Shown here: positions 9,209-16,491 of the stretch, in pieces
How the letters are laid out: every line of letters starts with the position of its first letter
Position numbering within the stretch: position 1 is the first letter of the stretch
From: Burkholderia pyrrocinia
GTDB lineage: Bacteria > Pseudomonadota > Gammaproteobacteria > Burkholderiales > Burkholderiaceae
DNA length: 64,000 nucleotides
NCBI RefSeq assembly: GCF_003330765.1
Contig: NZ_CP024903.1
Span: 434,001 to 498,000, forward strand
Reading direction: 5' to 3'
Made by a program: the position numbers and the translations under genes
The notes under the pieces: model-generated
Told to the model about the DNA's origin: nothing
Seen by the model: the letters and a program-made list of their open reading frames with translations, nothing else
The model's database searches: none

Positions 9209-10174
9209 ATGGAACGGCAATGCAATGCAGCAACCCGGATCGGCGCGGCGCTTGCCGCGGCCGCATGCTTGATGACGACGCAGGCCGTGCACGCGGCCGA
9301 TCCGCAGACGTGCAGCGACGTGAAGATGGCGGCGCCCGGCTGGACCGACATCGACGCGACGAACGCGATGGCGGGCGTCGTGCTGAAGGCGCTCGGCTAC
9401 CGGCAGGACGTGGCGAACCTGTCGGTGCCGATCACGTACCAGGGGCTCAAGAAAGGGCAGGTCGACGTGTTCCTCGGCAACTGGATGCCCGCGCAGGCGC
9501 CGCTCGTGAAGCCGTTCGTCGACGAGAAATCGATCGACGTGCTGCACGCGAACCTGAGCGGCGCGAAGTTCACGCTCGCCGTGCCCGACTATGTGGCGGC
9601 CGCCGGCGTGCATACGTTCGCCGACCTCGCGCGCTATGCGGACCGCTTCGGCGGCAAGATCTACGGGATCGAGCCCGGCGCGCCCGCGAACCAGAACATC
9701 AAGCGGATGCTGTCCGACCATGCGCTCGGCCCGGCGAACTGGGCGCTCGTCGAATCGAGCGAGACGGGCATGCTCACGCAGGTCGAGCGCGCGGTGCGCG
9801 ACAAGCGCTGGATCGTGTTTCTCGCGTGGGAGCCGCACCTGATGAACACGAAGTTCCACCTGACCTACCTGTCGGGCGGCGATGCGTATTTCGGCCCGAA
9901 CTATGGCGGCGCGACGGTCAACACGGTCACGCGTTCGGGGTTCGCGGGCCAGTGCGCGAACCTTGCTCGGCTGTTCCGGCAGATGACGTTCTCCGTCGAC
10001 GTCGAGAACCGGATGATCGCCGACATGCTCGACCACAAGACGTCGCCCGCGCTCGCGGCCCAGCATGCATTGAAGGCCGACCCGGCGCTGGTTGCCGGCT
10101 GGCTGGACGGCGTGACGACGGCGGCCGGCGCACCGGGCCTGCCGGCCGTGCGCGCGGCCCTCGACGGCCATTGA
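9209..10174 (+). CDS. choX: Choline-type ABC substrate-binding protein (ChoX-like)
   Basis: This 321-residue periplasmic binding protein has a signal peptide (about 1-29, ending AVHA-AD). Characteristic ChoX/CaiX-type segments are GWTDIDATNAMAGVVLKALGY, VDVFLGNWMPAQ and [12 protein letters not shown]. The W and Y residues in these segments are candidates for the aromatic cage that binds a trimethylammonium group. The ATG at 9209 follows a GGAGGAGGC site. It is cotranscribed with betC and likely delivers choline or choline sulfate. No ATPase or permease follows; the next gene is a porin. Confidence 0.85.
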   Translation: MERQCNAATRIGAALAAAACLMTTQAVHAADPQTCSDVKMAAPGWTDIDATNAMAGVVLKALGYRQDVANLSVPITYQGLKKGQVDVFLGNWMPAQAPLVKPFVDEKSIDVLHANLSGAKFTLAVPDYVAAAGVHTFADLARYADRFGGKIYGIEPGAPANQNIKRMLSDHALGPANWALVESSETGMLTQVERAVRDKRWIVFLAWEPHLMNTKFHLTYLSGGDAYFGPNYGGATVNTVTRSGFAGQCANLARLFRQMTFSVDVENRMIADMLDHKTSPALAAQHALKADPALVAGWLDGVTTAAGAPGLPAVRAALDGH

Positions 10175-10431
10175 CCCACCCTCCGGGCGGCCGGTTTTGC
10201 CGTGCCGCCTGTCTACGTGTTTTCCCGACCGGGTCGCATCGCGACCATTTAGTGTCGCCTTCAGACGGGTGACAGGAAATATGGGTTTGTATTTTTCGCC
10301 AATGGCTGCGCTATTGCGCAAAACGAAATGCCGAAGCCATCGGACGTACTGAATTCGAATCCACCGGCGCATCGCGGCGCGCGCCGGGAAGAGGTTCTTT
10401 CCATCGAACGGTTCAGGGAGGGTGGTCGATA

Positions 10432-11571
10432 ATGAAGCAAACGAAAGTTGCCGTAGCCGCCGCGCTTGCATGCGCGGCCTGTATTCCCGCCATCGGGCAT
10501 GCGCAGAGCAGCGTGACGCTGTACGGGATTCTCGACGCGGGCATCACGTATGTGAACAACACGGGCGGCTCGCATGTGGTCAAGTTCGACGACGGCGTCG
10601 CGTACGGGAACCGCTTCGGCCTCAAGGGCACGGAAGATCTCGGCGGCGGCCTGAAGGCGGTGTTCACGCTCGAGAGCGGCTTCCACCTCGGCAACGGGCA
10701 GCTCGGCTTCGGCGGCGCCGAGTTCGGCCGGCAGGCGTATGTCGGCCTGCAGAACGACTGGGGCACGCTGTCGTTCGGCAACCAGCTCGACATCACGAAC
10801 GAGCTCGTATCGATCTACAACATCTCGGCGTGGGGCAGCGGCTATGCGATCCACCAGGGCGACTTCGACCGCTTCAACGGCGACCGCCTGCCGAATTCGG
10901 TGAAGTTCCTGTCGAACGACCTCAGCGGCTTCAAGTTCGGCGCGATGTACTCGTTCGGCAACGTCGCGGGCAACTTCCATCGCAACAGCGCATGGAGCGC
11001 GGGCGCGAGCTTCACGAAGGGCGACTTCTCGATCGGCGCCGCGTACACGCGCCTGAACAACCCGAACGGCATCTACGCGTTCGACCCGTACGCGATGATC
11101 GGCACGCACACGTTCCTCGGCCAGCAGACCGTCACCGTCGATCCGGCGACCGGCGCACGCACCGACCTGTTCGCGAACACGCCGATGGACGTCGACAGCC
11201 AGGGCACGTTCGGCATCGGTTCGAGCTACACGATCGGCAAGCTGACGCTCGACGCCAATTTCTCGTACACGACGATCAAGGGTTTCGGCCAGTCGTCGCA
11301 CATGCAGGTGTTTGAAGGCGGCGGCCTGTACCAGTTCACGCCGGCGCTGAGCCTGATCGCGGGCTACCAGCACACGCGCTTCGAAGGCCATCACTGGAAC
11401 CAGGGCACGGCGGGCCTGCACTACCTGCTGTCGAAGCGCACCGACGTGTATATCTCCGGCGATTACCTGCGCGCGTCGCAAGGCGTGGATGCGGTGGTCG
11501 GCTACAGCTTCACGCCGTCGACGACGCAGACGCAGGCCGACGTGCGGATCGGGATGCGGCATTCGTTCTGA
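10432..11571 (+). CDS. Gram-negative general porin (OmpC/Omp38-type of Burkholderia)
   Basis: This 379-residue outer-membrane beta-barrel has a signal peptide ending IGHA-Q (residues 1-24). The mature N-terminus SSVTLYGILDAGITY and the terminal phenylalanine (RIGMRHSF) are diagnostic of beta-proteobacterial trimeric porins. Alternating Gly/aromatic strands run the full length, and the size matches family members. It follows the choline-sulfate genes and may admit their substrates, but its distance from choX (257 bp) and its own terminator suggest a separate transcript. Confidence 0.92.
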   Translation: MKQTKVAVAAALACAACIPAIGHAQSSVTLYGILDAGITYVNNTGGSHVVKFDDGVAYGNRFGLKGTEDLGGGLKAVFTLESGFHLGNGQLGFGGAEFGRQAYVGLQNDWGTLSFGNQLDITNELVSIYNISAWGSGYAIHQGDFDRFNGDRLPNSVKFLSNDLSGFKFGAMYSFGNVAGNFHRNSAWSAGASFTKGDFSIGAAYTRLNNPNGIYAFDPYAMIGTHTFLGQQTVTVDPATGARTDLFANTPMDVDSQGTFGIGSSYTIGKLTLDANFSYTTIKGFGQSSHMQVFEGGGLYQFTPALSLIAGYQHTRFEGHHWNQGTAGLHYLLSKRTDVYISGDYLRASQGVDAVVGYSFTPSTTQTQADVRIGMRHSF

Positions 11572-11616
11572 GTGGGGTGGTGTGGAAGTTGACGTCTTCA
11601 GCGAGGTCTCTCTTTG

Positions 11617-11645
11617 GCGCGAACTGCGGTTCGCGCTTTTTTTTT
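11617..11645 (+). terminator. Intrinsic terminator of the porin gene
   Basis: The stem GCGCGAAC-tgcg-GTTCGCGC is followed by nine T residues 46 bases after the porin stop codon. Confidence 0.92.
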
Positions 11646-11948
11646 GTTTCTTCGCGGATTTCAGGGGATGTCGCTGTCCGACCCTAAGCCGCCGGTCGGC
11701 ATGCTGCGACCCGTACGGCGCATTTCGGAGTACAGCGTCCATTCGCGGGCGAACTCTCCGGCAAGCTATCGGCCTAAGCAGACATTCAAGCATTGTCGTT
11801 CGTGAGGCCGCTCCTAGCCGAACTGCGCCCATTCGCACGATCTCGCTGAGATCCTGAACGGACTTGAGCAACAGGCGCTTATCGTCCTGGAACAACCTTT
11901 GGATCGGAAGGCCTTTGCGAAGCGCTTTACGCGCGGCCGCGATCAGCG
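11646..11948. other. Non-coding stretch at the left side of the accessory segment
   Basis: This is about 300 bp between the porin terminator and the HEPN/zinc-ribbon gene. The only open frames are poorly supported, and none has a ribosome site with family-like sequence. It may contain the left junction of an inserted segment; I see no tRNA, integrase or flanking direct repeat. Confidence 0.4.
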
Positions 11949-12779
11949 TCAGTCTGAGTCGCGGTCGGCGGCGTAGCGGCCAGAACAGTAATAACAGCGG
12001 CCCTCGCGTTGACCAGCTTCGTTTTCCCAAAAGTCAAGATCACCGGTCTCGCAGGCTACACCGCAGATGTCGCAGTTTGCAGGGACGTTATCGCCATCTT
12101 CGTTGTCGCAGAACGTGCACCGATAGCCGGTCTTTGAAGCTTCGTTTAGTACCATCGTAAAGTTGCCACAACCGTCACAATCGATCCGTGCCGGCGGACC
12201 ATCAGGATCGAAAGGGCCTTGCGGATTCTCCTTTTCGACAGTATCCGCCGCTCTGATCGCATCCTTCAGTTTGAATTGATACTCGTCGGACAGCACCTTG
12301 AACGTATCCATTGCGTTCTGAGGAATCGCCTGCTCGATGTCAACGTCGCTGTTGTAGTGAAGAAACTCCAAAACCGCGCGAAATAATCGACCGATAGTCG
12401 TGCGCGCCGTCGCCACGTCCATCTCGAACTTGTGGTGTTCGATGTCGTTTCGCAGTTTCTTTAGCCACTCTAGATCTTTGCGGAAGTCGCCGGAAACCGT
12501 GTCTTTTTCTTCATTGTTGATGAAGTTGACCGCTTCCCACAGTCCGATTGTGCGCGCCTTCTCAGGCTTGAGGTTCGATTCGAACGGATTCATGTAGATC
12601 AACAGCGGGTGCTTTTCGGTGATGTAGTGCTTGAAAATCAGCTCAATGAAATGAGCCATGTGAAGCACACAAAACTTGTAAGCCTTCGGATTTCCGTTGT
12701 CGCCTTCCTCGAACTTGGTCAGCGCTTCGGCAAGGCTGTCCATCGCATTGTCGAGCAGGTCCAGTTTGTGATTTGACAT
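11949..12779 (-). CDS. HEPN-like protein with two C-terminal zinc ribbons
   Basis: This 276-residue protein has no exact family match that I recognise. The N-terminal half is helical and carries R110-NDIE-H115, the R-x4-H motif of HEPN-type RNase domains, preceded by a matching helix with HMAHFIELIFKHYI. The C-terminal part has CxxC pairs at C201/C204 with C221/C224 and C236/C239 with C262/C265, forming two probable zinc ribbons. It is lower in GC than the flanking genes and faces away from the toxin/ImmA cassette, with a 292-bp shared upstream region. HEPN domains often serve as toxins or abortive-infection effectors, so an RNA-targeting or defence role is plausible but inferred. It could also be a housekeeping-like hypothetical protein carried on the same island. 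Confidence 0.72.
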   Translation of the reverse strand: MSNHKLDLLDNAMDSLAEALTKFEEGDNGNPKAYKFCVLHMAHFIELIFKHYITEKHPLLIYMNPFESNLKPEKARTIGLWEAVNFINNEEKDTVSGDFRKDLEWLKKLRNDIEHHKFEMDVATARTTIGRLFRAVLEFLHYNSDVDIEQAIPQNAMDTFKVLSDEYQFKLKDAIRAADTVEKENPQGPFDPDGPPARIDCDGCGNFTMVLNEASKTGYRCTFCDNEDGDNVPANCDICGVACETGDLDFWENEAGQREGRCYYCSGRYAADRDSD

Positions 12780-13005
12780 TCAGTTCCCTACGAGGTCGGA
12801 CGAATTGTACTGGAGCCGTGGTGAGGTGCGAGCGACGACGCTCACCGGACATTGGACACGGGCCGTGCCGCTGGCTCGTGGAGCTAGGCACCGGCCGAGA
12901 AATATTACTTTACGCTTTCAATCGCTATTCCGGTGGCTTGGTTGCGGAATCTCCGTGTTGCCCGAGGCTAGGTCTATGAGTCGCGGCAACCAACGAAATG
13001 TAAAA

Positions 13006-13066
13006 TTCCCAAATTGGGAACTTTACAAGCCCAGATGAATCCGGTATATTGATCCCAAATTGGGAA
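13006..13066 (+). promoter_or_regulatory. Promoter bracketed by two palindromic operators
   Basis: A near-consensus promoter is visible: TTTACA at 13022-13027, a 17-bp spacer and TATATT at 13045-13050. It sits exactly between two copies of CCCAAATTGGG, one at 13008-13018 (within TTCCCAAATTGGGAA, 13006-13020) and one at 13054-13064. The second copy overlaps the expected transcription start and ends just before the toxin ATG at 13072. The arrangement predicts autorepression by the HTH protein encoded downstream. Confidence 0.8.
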
Positions 13067-13071
13067 CAAAC

Positions 13072-13332
13072 ATGCGGCTACTCGGCAAAGACAAGCTCCA
13101 GATCCCTCTGGACAATGACGCGCGGCTTTGGCTGTGCAGCTGGATTTCAGAGTTGAGCGCTGCGCACTGGAAGGGCGCGGCGGATCTGCTCACGCAATTC
13201 CCGCGAGCTACTGTTGCGGGCCCAGATACTTTCATTTTTCGAGTAGGAGGGGCCGTGTGGGTCATTGAGCTCGTTGTGCACTTCCCTCAGGGGATTGCGT
13301 TGATTGTAGGCATAGAACGAGCGGCATCATGA
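13072..13332 (+). CDS. HigB-like toxin of a type II toxin-antitoxin pair
   Basis: This 86-residue protein has the pattern seen in HigB-type RelE-fold mRNA interferases: a helical first half (DARLWLCSWISELSAAHWKG) and then FPRATVAGPDTFIFRVGG followed by a strand-rich end. The conserved C-terminal GTHxxYD-like motif of classic HigB proteins is replaced by VGIERAAS, so activity is uncertain. The ATG at 13072 lies 6 bases after the second operator palindrome. The stop overlaps the next gene's start (ATGA at 13329-13332), implying translational coupling, as in toxin-first higBA operons. The preceding promoter has paired operators. Confidence in the coding region is high, in the toxin function moderate. 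Confidence 0.7.
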   Translation: MRLLGKDKLQIPLDNDARLWLCSWISELSAAHWKGAADLLTQFPRATVAGPDTFIFRVGGAVWVIELVVHFPQGIALIVGIERAAS

Positions 13333-14546
13333 TCGACCTTAAGGTAATTAAATCGGACGAGCAGTATCGAGACTATCTGGAACAGGTGCACGCCCTGATC
13401 CAACTTCATCCTGCCCCCGGGAGTGAAGGCGGCGAGCGGCTGGAACTGCTGTCTGTCCTTATCGATGCGTACGAGTCGAACCGCTATCCTGTTGAGGCGC
13501 CTGATCCCGTTAATGCCATTTTGTTCCGCATGGAAGAGCGCGGCCTGAAGCAGTCCGATCTCATTCCGTATTTCGGCACGCGCAGTCGGGTCTCCGAAAT
13601 TTTGGGAAGAAAGCGTCCGCTTACCGTACCGATGATTCGCGCAATCTCGGTGGGTCTTGGTATATCGGCGGAAACGTTGATCGGACTTAGCACGGTCGAA
13701 GAGGAGAAGCCGGCAGAATCGGTCGACTGGTCCAAATTCCCTGTGAAGGAAATGGTTGCGCGTGGATGGCTGACCAAGCTCTCGTCGAAAGCGGCTCGCG
13801 GCGCGGACCAGTTGGTCAAAGACTTCATCGCGGATGTTGGATTGCAGTTTGGGGCGACGGCTTTTCGCCGAACTATCGGCGGCCATGCTTACTCGCCGAC
13901 GACAAAATATGCGCTGCATGCTTGGCTCGCGCGTGTCATCCAGAAGGCGCGTATTGCGAAGGATCCGGCGCGCGCGTTCACGCCTGAGGTGCTGTCGGCT
14001 GAGTTCCTTCGTGAGATCGCGCAGCTAAGCTGGTTTGAGCACGGCCCGCTGCTGGCGGTCGAGTTCCTTGAGAAGCACGGAATTGTCGTTGTATTTGAAA
14101 CCCAACTCAAAGGTACATCTCTGGACGGTGCGGCGCTGAAAGACAATGATGGCACTCCTATCATCGCCTTAACGTTGCGGCAGGATCGTCTGGACAATTT
14201 CTGGTTCACGCTGCTTCACGAAGTCGCGCATCTATGGAAACACGTAGGTCAAGACGAAACGTTCCTCGATGATCTTGACGCTTCGAGCGAGGATCGTCGG
14301 GAAGTCGAAGCGAACAGGCTCGCTCGCGAAGCTTTCATTCCGCGCGTGAGTTGGAAAAGAAGTGATGCGTTCATAGCACCGAGCAAAGAAAATATCGAAT
14401 CTCTTGCTCGTGAATTAAAGATCAGTCCGGCGGTAATCGCGGGCCGGCTGCGCCGAGAGCTGAACAACTTTCAGCTTTTCAATGACGTGGTTGGATACGA
14501 CCAAGTTAAAAGGTTATTCGCGAATCGTTTGGGTCAGGGAGTATAA
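13329..14546 (+). CDS. HTH (HigA-type) fused to ImmA/IrrE metallopeptidase
   Basis: This 405-residue protein has an N-terminal segment resembling HigA antitoxins (acidic helix, residues 1-55), a helix-turn-helix at about 62-115 (LKQSDLIPYFGTRSRVSEIL) and a C-terminal ImmA/IrrE-type zinc peptidase. The peptidase motif H297-E298-x-x-H301 (FTLLHEVAHLWKH) and the downstream acid E327 in EVEANRLA are intact. ImmA-type peptidases inactivate phage or stress repressors by cleavage; here the fusion may sense a signal and relieve repression of its own operon. It overlaps the toxin gene by 4 bases and is followed after 2 bases by the beta-family gene, so all three are one transcription unit. GC is about 53% in a counted 60-base line (14101-14160), well below the core. 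Confidence 0.85.
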   Translation: MIDLKVIKSDEQYRDYLEQVHALIQLHPAPGSEGGERLELLSVLIDAYESNRYPVEAPDPVNAILFRMEERGLKQSDLIPYFGTRSRVSEILGRKRPLTVPMIRAISVGLGISAETLIGLSTVEEEKPAESVDWSKFPVKEMVARGWLTKLSSKAARGADQLVKDFIADVGLQFGATAFRRTIGGHAYSPTTKYALHAWLARVIQKARIAKDPARAFTPEVLSAEFLREIAQLSWFEHGPLLAVEFLEKHGIVVVFETQLKGTSLDGAALKDNDGTPIIALTLRQDRLDNFWFTLLHEVAHLWKHVGQDETFLDDLDASSEDRREVEANRLAREAFIPRVSWKRSDAFIAPSKENIESLARELKISPAVIAGRLRRELNNFQLFNDVVGYDQVKRLFANRLGQGV

Positions 14547-14548
14547 GA

Positions 14549-15694
14549 ATGCTTACTTATGTACCTATTCTTCGAGCTAAGGACGGAGAGTTCGATGCTT
14601 TGCGTCATATGGACGCCCACGTCAGTCGCGCCGTAATGCCTTTGCTTGAGGTCCAGAAGCAGCCATCGGCCAAACCCGTGAAGCCGAAGCCCGGCGCCGC
14701 ACCGAAGCCGCCGAAGCCTCCGAAGCTTTTGCAGGATTACCTCAGCGACGTGGCGACGAAACTGGCAGATGCACATGGGGATCGCCCGTTCTTCATCGAC
14801 ATGTTTGCCTTCGGCCCTGCGGACACGGTTGAGAATGGCGAACACACGTACACGTACTTCTGTGGTGAACTGCATTCTCATGCGATGGACTTCCATGCTG
14901 TCATCGGTGCAGACCGTTGGCCGAATGCCGCGTACCGGACTGCCATCGGCCACGTTCTGGCAATGAACGGAGGCAAGGCGCTTTTGCGGCTGGAGCCGGA
15001 AGATCTTGAAGATATGGCTGATCCTGAGATGTTCGACGATAATCTCGGCGACATCCTGGGCGAATGCGGCCTGATCGCAAAGAACTTGCCTGTGCTTATC
15101 GATCTCGGCGACATACGGACGCAACCGATCGCCGACCTTTTGCCAACCGTATCTGCTTCGCTCGAATTCCTCCGGACGCGCGGTTTCCGTCAAGTGGTGA
15201 TTGCCGGATCTTCGATGCCGTCCACCATCAACGAGGCTGTGAAAAAACACAACTCGGCGGGTTTCCTGCAGCGCGGCGAAATGATTATGTGGAAGACGCT
15301 GCTTCCATCAACCCCGGGACTGAGAGTGGTATTTGGCGACTACGGGGTTCGCAGCCCGCGGTCGAGCGACGCGATGTCTCCTGATACAAATGGGAAGATC
15401 CGCTACACGGTCGCGAACGAATTCCTCATCGTTCGTGGCCAGTCGATGCGGCTGCCTCCGCAGGGAGCGCAGATGTGGAGTCTTGCGGACTACATCGTCA
15501 AGTCTCCGCACTATCTGAAAGAGGGTTTCAGCTGGGGTGATGCGATGATCAAACAATGCAGTGAGCAAAAAGTGCGTGGCAGTTCCACGAACTGGATTGC
15601 GTACGATACGAGCCATCACTTGGCAGCGATCGTCGCTGAGATCTACGAATACGCTCGTACCACGGCGGGCGTCAGTGCGTTGAGTCAAGCATAG
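14549..15694 (+). CDS. Beta-family protein (phage/defence-associated, function unknown)
   Basis: This 381-residue protein begins YVPILRAKDGEFDALRHM, the N-terminal signature I associate with proteins annotated as 'beta family' (phage T4 beta-like, related to sce7725-type proteins). Residues 42-59 are a Lys-Pro-rich linker. The body is rich in strand/helix patterns ending in conserved-looking segments FLIVRGQSMRLPPQG and YDTSHHLAAIVAEIYEYA. It has no signal peptide or membrane helix. It starts 2 bases after the HTH-ImmA gene, and a terminator lies 125 bases downstream, so it is the last gene of the cassette. No biochemical function is known to me; co-occurrence with an ImmA-type regulator suggests a phage-response effector. 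Confidence 0.72.
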   Translation: MLTYVPILRAKDGEFDALRHMDAHVSRAVMPLLEVQKQPSAKPVKPKPGAAPKPPKPPKLLQDYLSDVATKLADAHGDRPFFIDMFAFGPADTVENGEHTYTYFCGELHSHAMDFHAVIGADRWPNAAYRTAIGHVLAMNGGKALLRLEPEDLEDMADPEMFDDNLGDILGECGLIAKNLPVLIDLGDIRTQPIADLLPTVSASLEFLRTRGFRQVVIAGSSMPSTINEAVKKHNSAGFLQRGEMIMWKTLLPSTPGLRVVFGDYGVRSPRSSDAMSPDTNGKIRYTVANEFLIVRGQSMRLPPQGAQMWSLADYIVKSPHYLKEGFSWGDAMIKQCSEQKVRGSSTNWIAYDTSHHLAAIVAEIYEYARTTAGVSALSQA

Positions 15695-15819
15695 CCGATG
15701 CGACTGCGGACGTCCGCTCGTAAGGATACGGGTCGTACGTTCGAATGGGCAGCGGTGTGCTTGGGACAAATTGCTCACTCTTTGCGCAGAGTAGATGTCG
15801 TGTGTCTGCTGCAGTAACC

Positions 15820-15854
15820 AGTCCGATTTCCTCGCGAGAGGAGCGGACTTTTTT
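15820..15854 (+). terminator. Intrinsic terminator of the toxin/ImmA/beta cassette
   Basis: The hairpin pairs AGTCCG with CGGACT outside an inner TCCTC-gcga-GAGGA stem and ends in six T residues. It lies 125 bases after the beta-family stop codon. Confidence 0.8.
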
Positions 15855-15893
15855 CTTTTTGGGTGACGTCGATCGGTGGGTAGGAGGACAGTC

Positions 15894-15995
15894 ATGCTCA
15901 TGATGGAAGAAGCGCGCAAGGTGCGGCTAGGCGTGATGCTGAGCGGCGACCGCAACAAGTGCGGTAACTGCGGCGAACTGTTCAACAGCACGTAA
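15894..15995 (+). CDS. Tiny CxxC-containing ORF, possibly a broken zinc-ribbon gene
   Basis: A 33-residue frame (MLMMEEARKV... ending CGNCGELFNST) follows a strong taggagga ribosome site 5 bases upstream. A single CxxC pair near the end looks like the first half of a zinc ribbon. If the TAA at 15993-15995 is read through, the same frame continues only to a TGA about 70 bases on. A different frame from about 15996 to 16140 keeps a basic, protein-like sequence (RRHKWLKIGLKQSYKQQRLN), consistent with an old frameshift. It resembles short phage zinc-ribbon proteins, but the identity is uncertain. Confidence 0.4.
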   Translation: MLMMEEARKVRLGVMLSGDRNKCGNCGELFNST

Positions 15996-16491
15996 GCGTA
16001 CTCGCCCGACAGCGGCGAGATCCGACCTCGTCAGCACGGCGACACAAATGGCTGAAGATCGGTCTGAAGCAGTCGTACAAGCAGCAACGTCTGAATGTCC
16101 GCAAAGGCCGATTAGCGCGCGTCGCACATCTGGCGGTTTTTTGAGTGGACCAGCCGTTCGGGTGACCTCTGCACAGTTTCGACGAACGGCAGAAATTGGC
16201 CGATCTCCGACAGTCTGCCCCGCGTTCCCCGGAAAACCACGACGAACTTTTTTTGCGGTGCGGTGCGGATGCGCCGGTGTAGTGCGCTCCTGCCTCGGCC
16301 GATCGAACGGCCGGTTTGTCGTGGTTGACATATCATCGCGATTTGGCCGCGTCTGCGCTGTCCAGCCGACCGTCTCCACGACCGGGGACCGATATCGGGT
16401 CGCGTGGGCAAGTCGTTGCGCAAGCACGCACATGCGCAGGTAGCCGCTCGTTGAGCGGTTGCGTCACGCACCGCCGACCGCCGAGACCCCG
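15996..16491. other. Intergenic stretch at the right side of the accessory segment
   Basis: This is about 500 bp of mixed composition with remnants of a basic coding frame up to about 16140 and then high-GC sequence leading to the MFS gene. TTGACA at about 16325-16330 could be a -35 element, but no matching -10 is clear. No repeat or integrase was seen. Confidence 0.4.

Noticed and set aside
7616..10471. A 951-residue open frame on the minus strand opposite betC and choX
   Set aside because: It is an antisense frame created by high-GC codon bias; it is rich in Arg/His/Val repeats, lacks any family motif, and covers two well-supported genes.
11646..12030. A protein-like minus-strand frame before the HEPN gene (RKALRKGLPIQRLFQDDKRL)
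   Set aside because: It overlaps the HEPN/zinc-ribbon coding region at one end and the porin terminator at the other, with no family match or start site.
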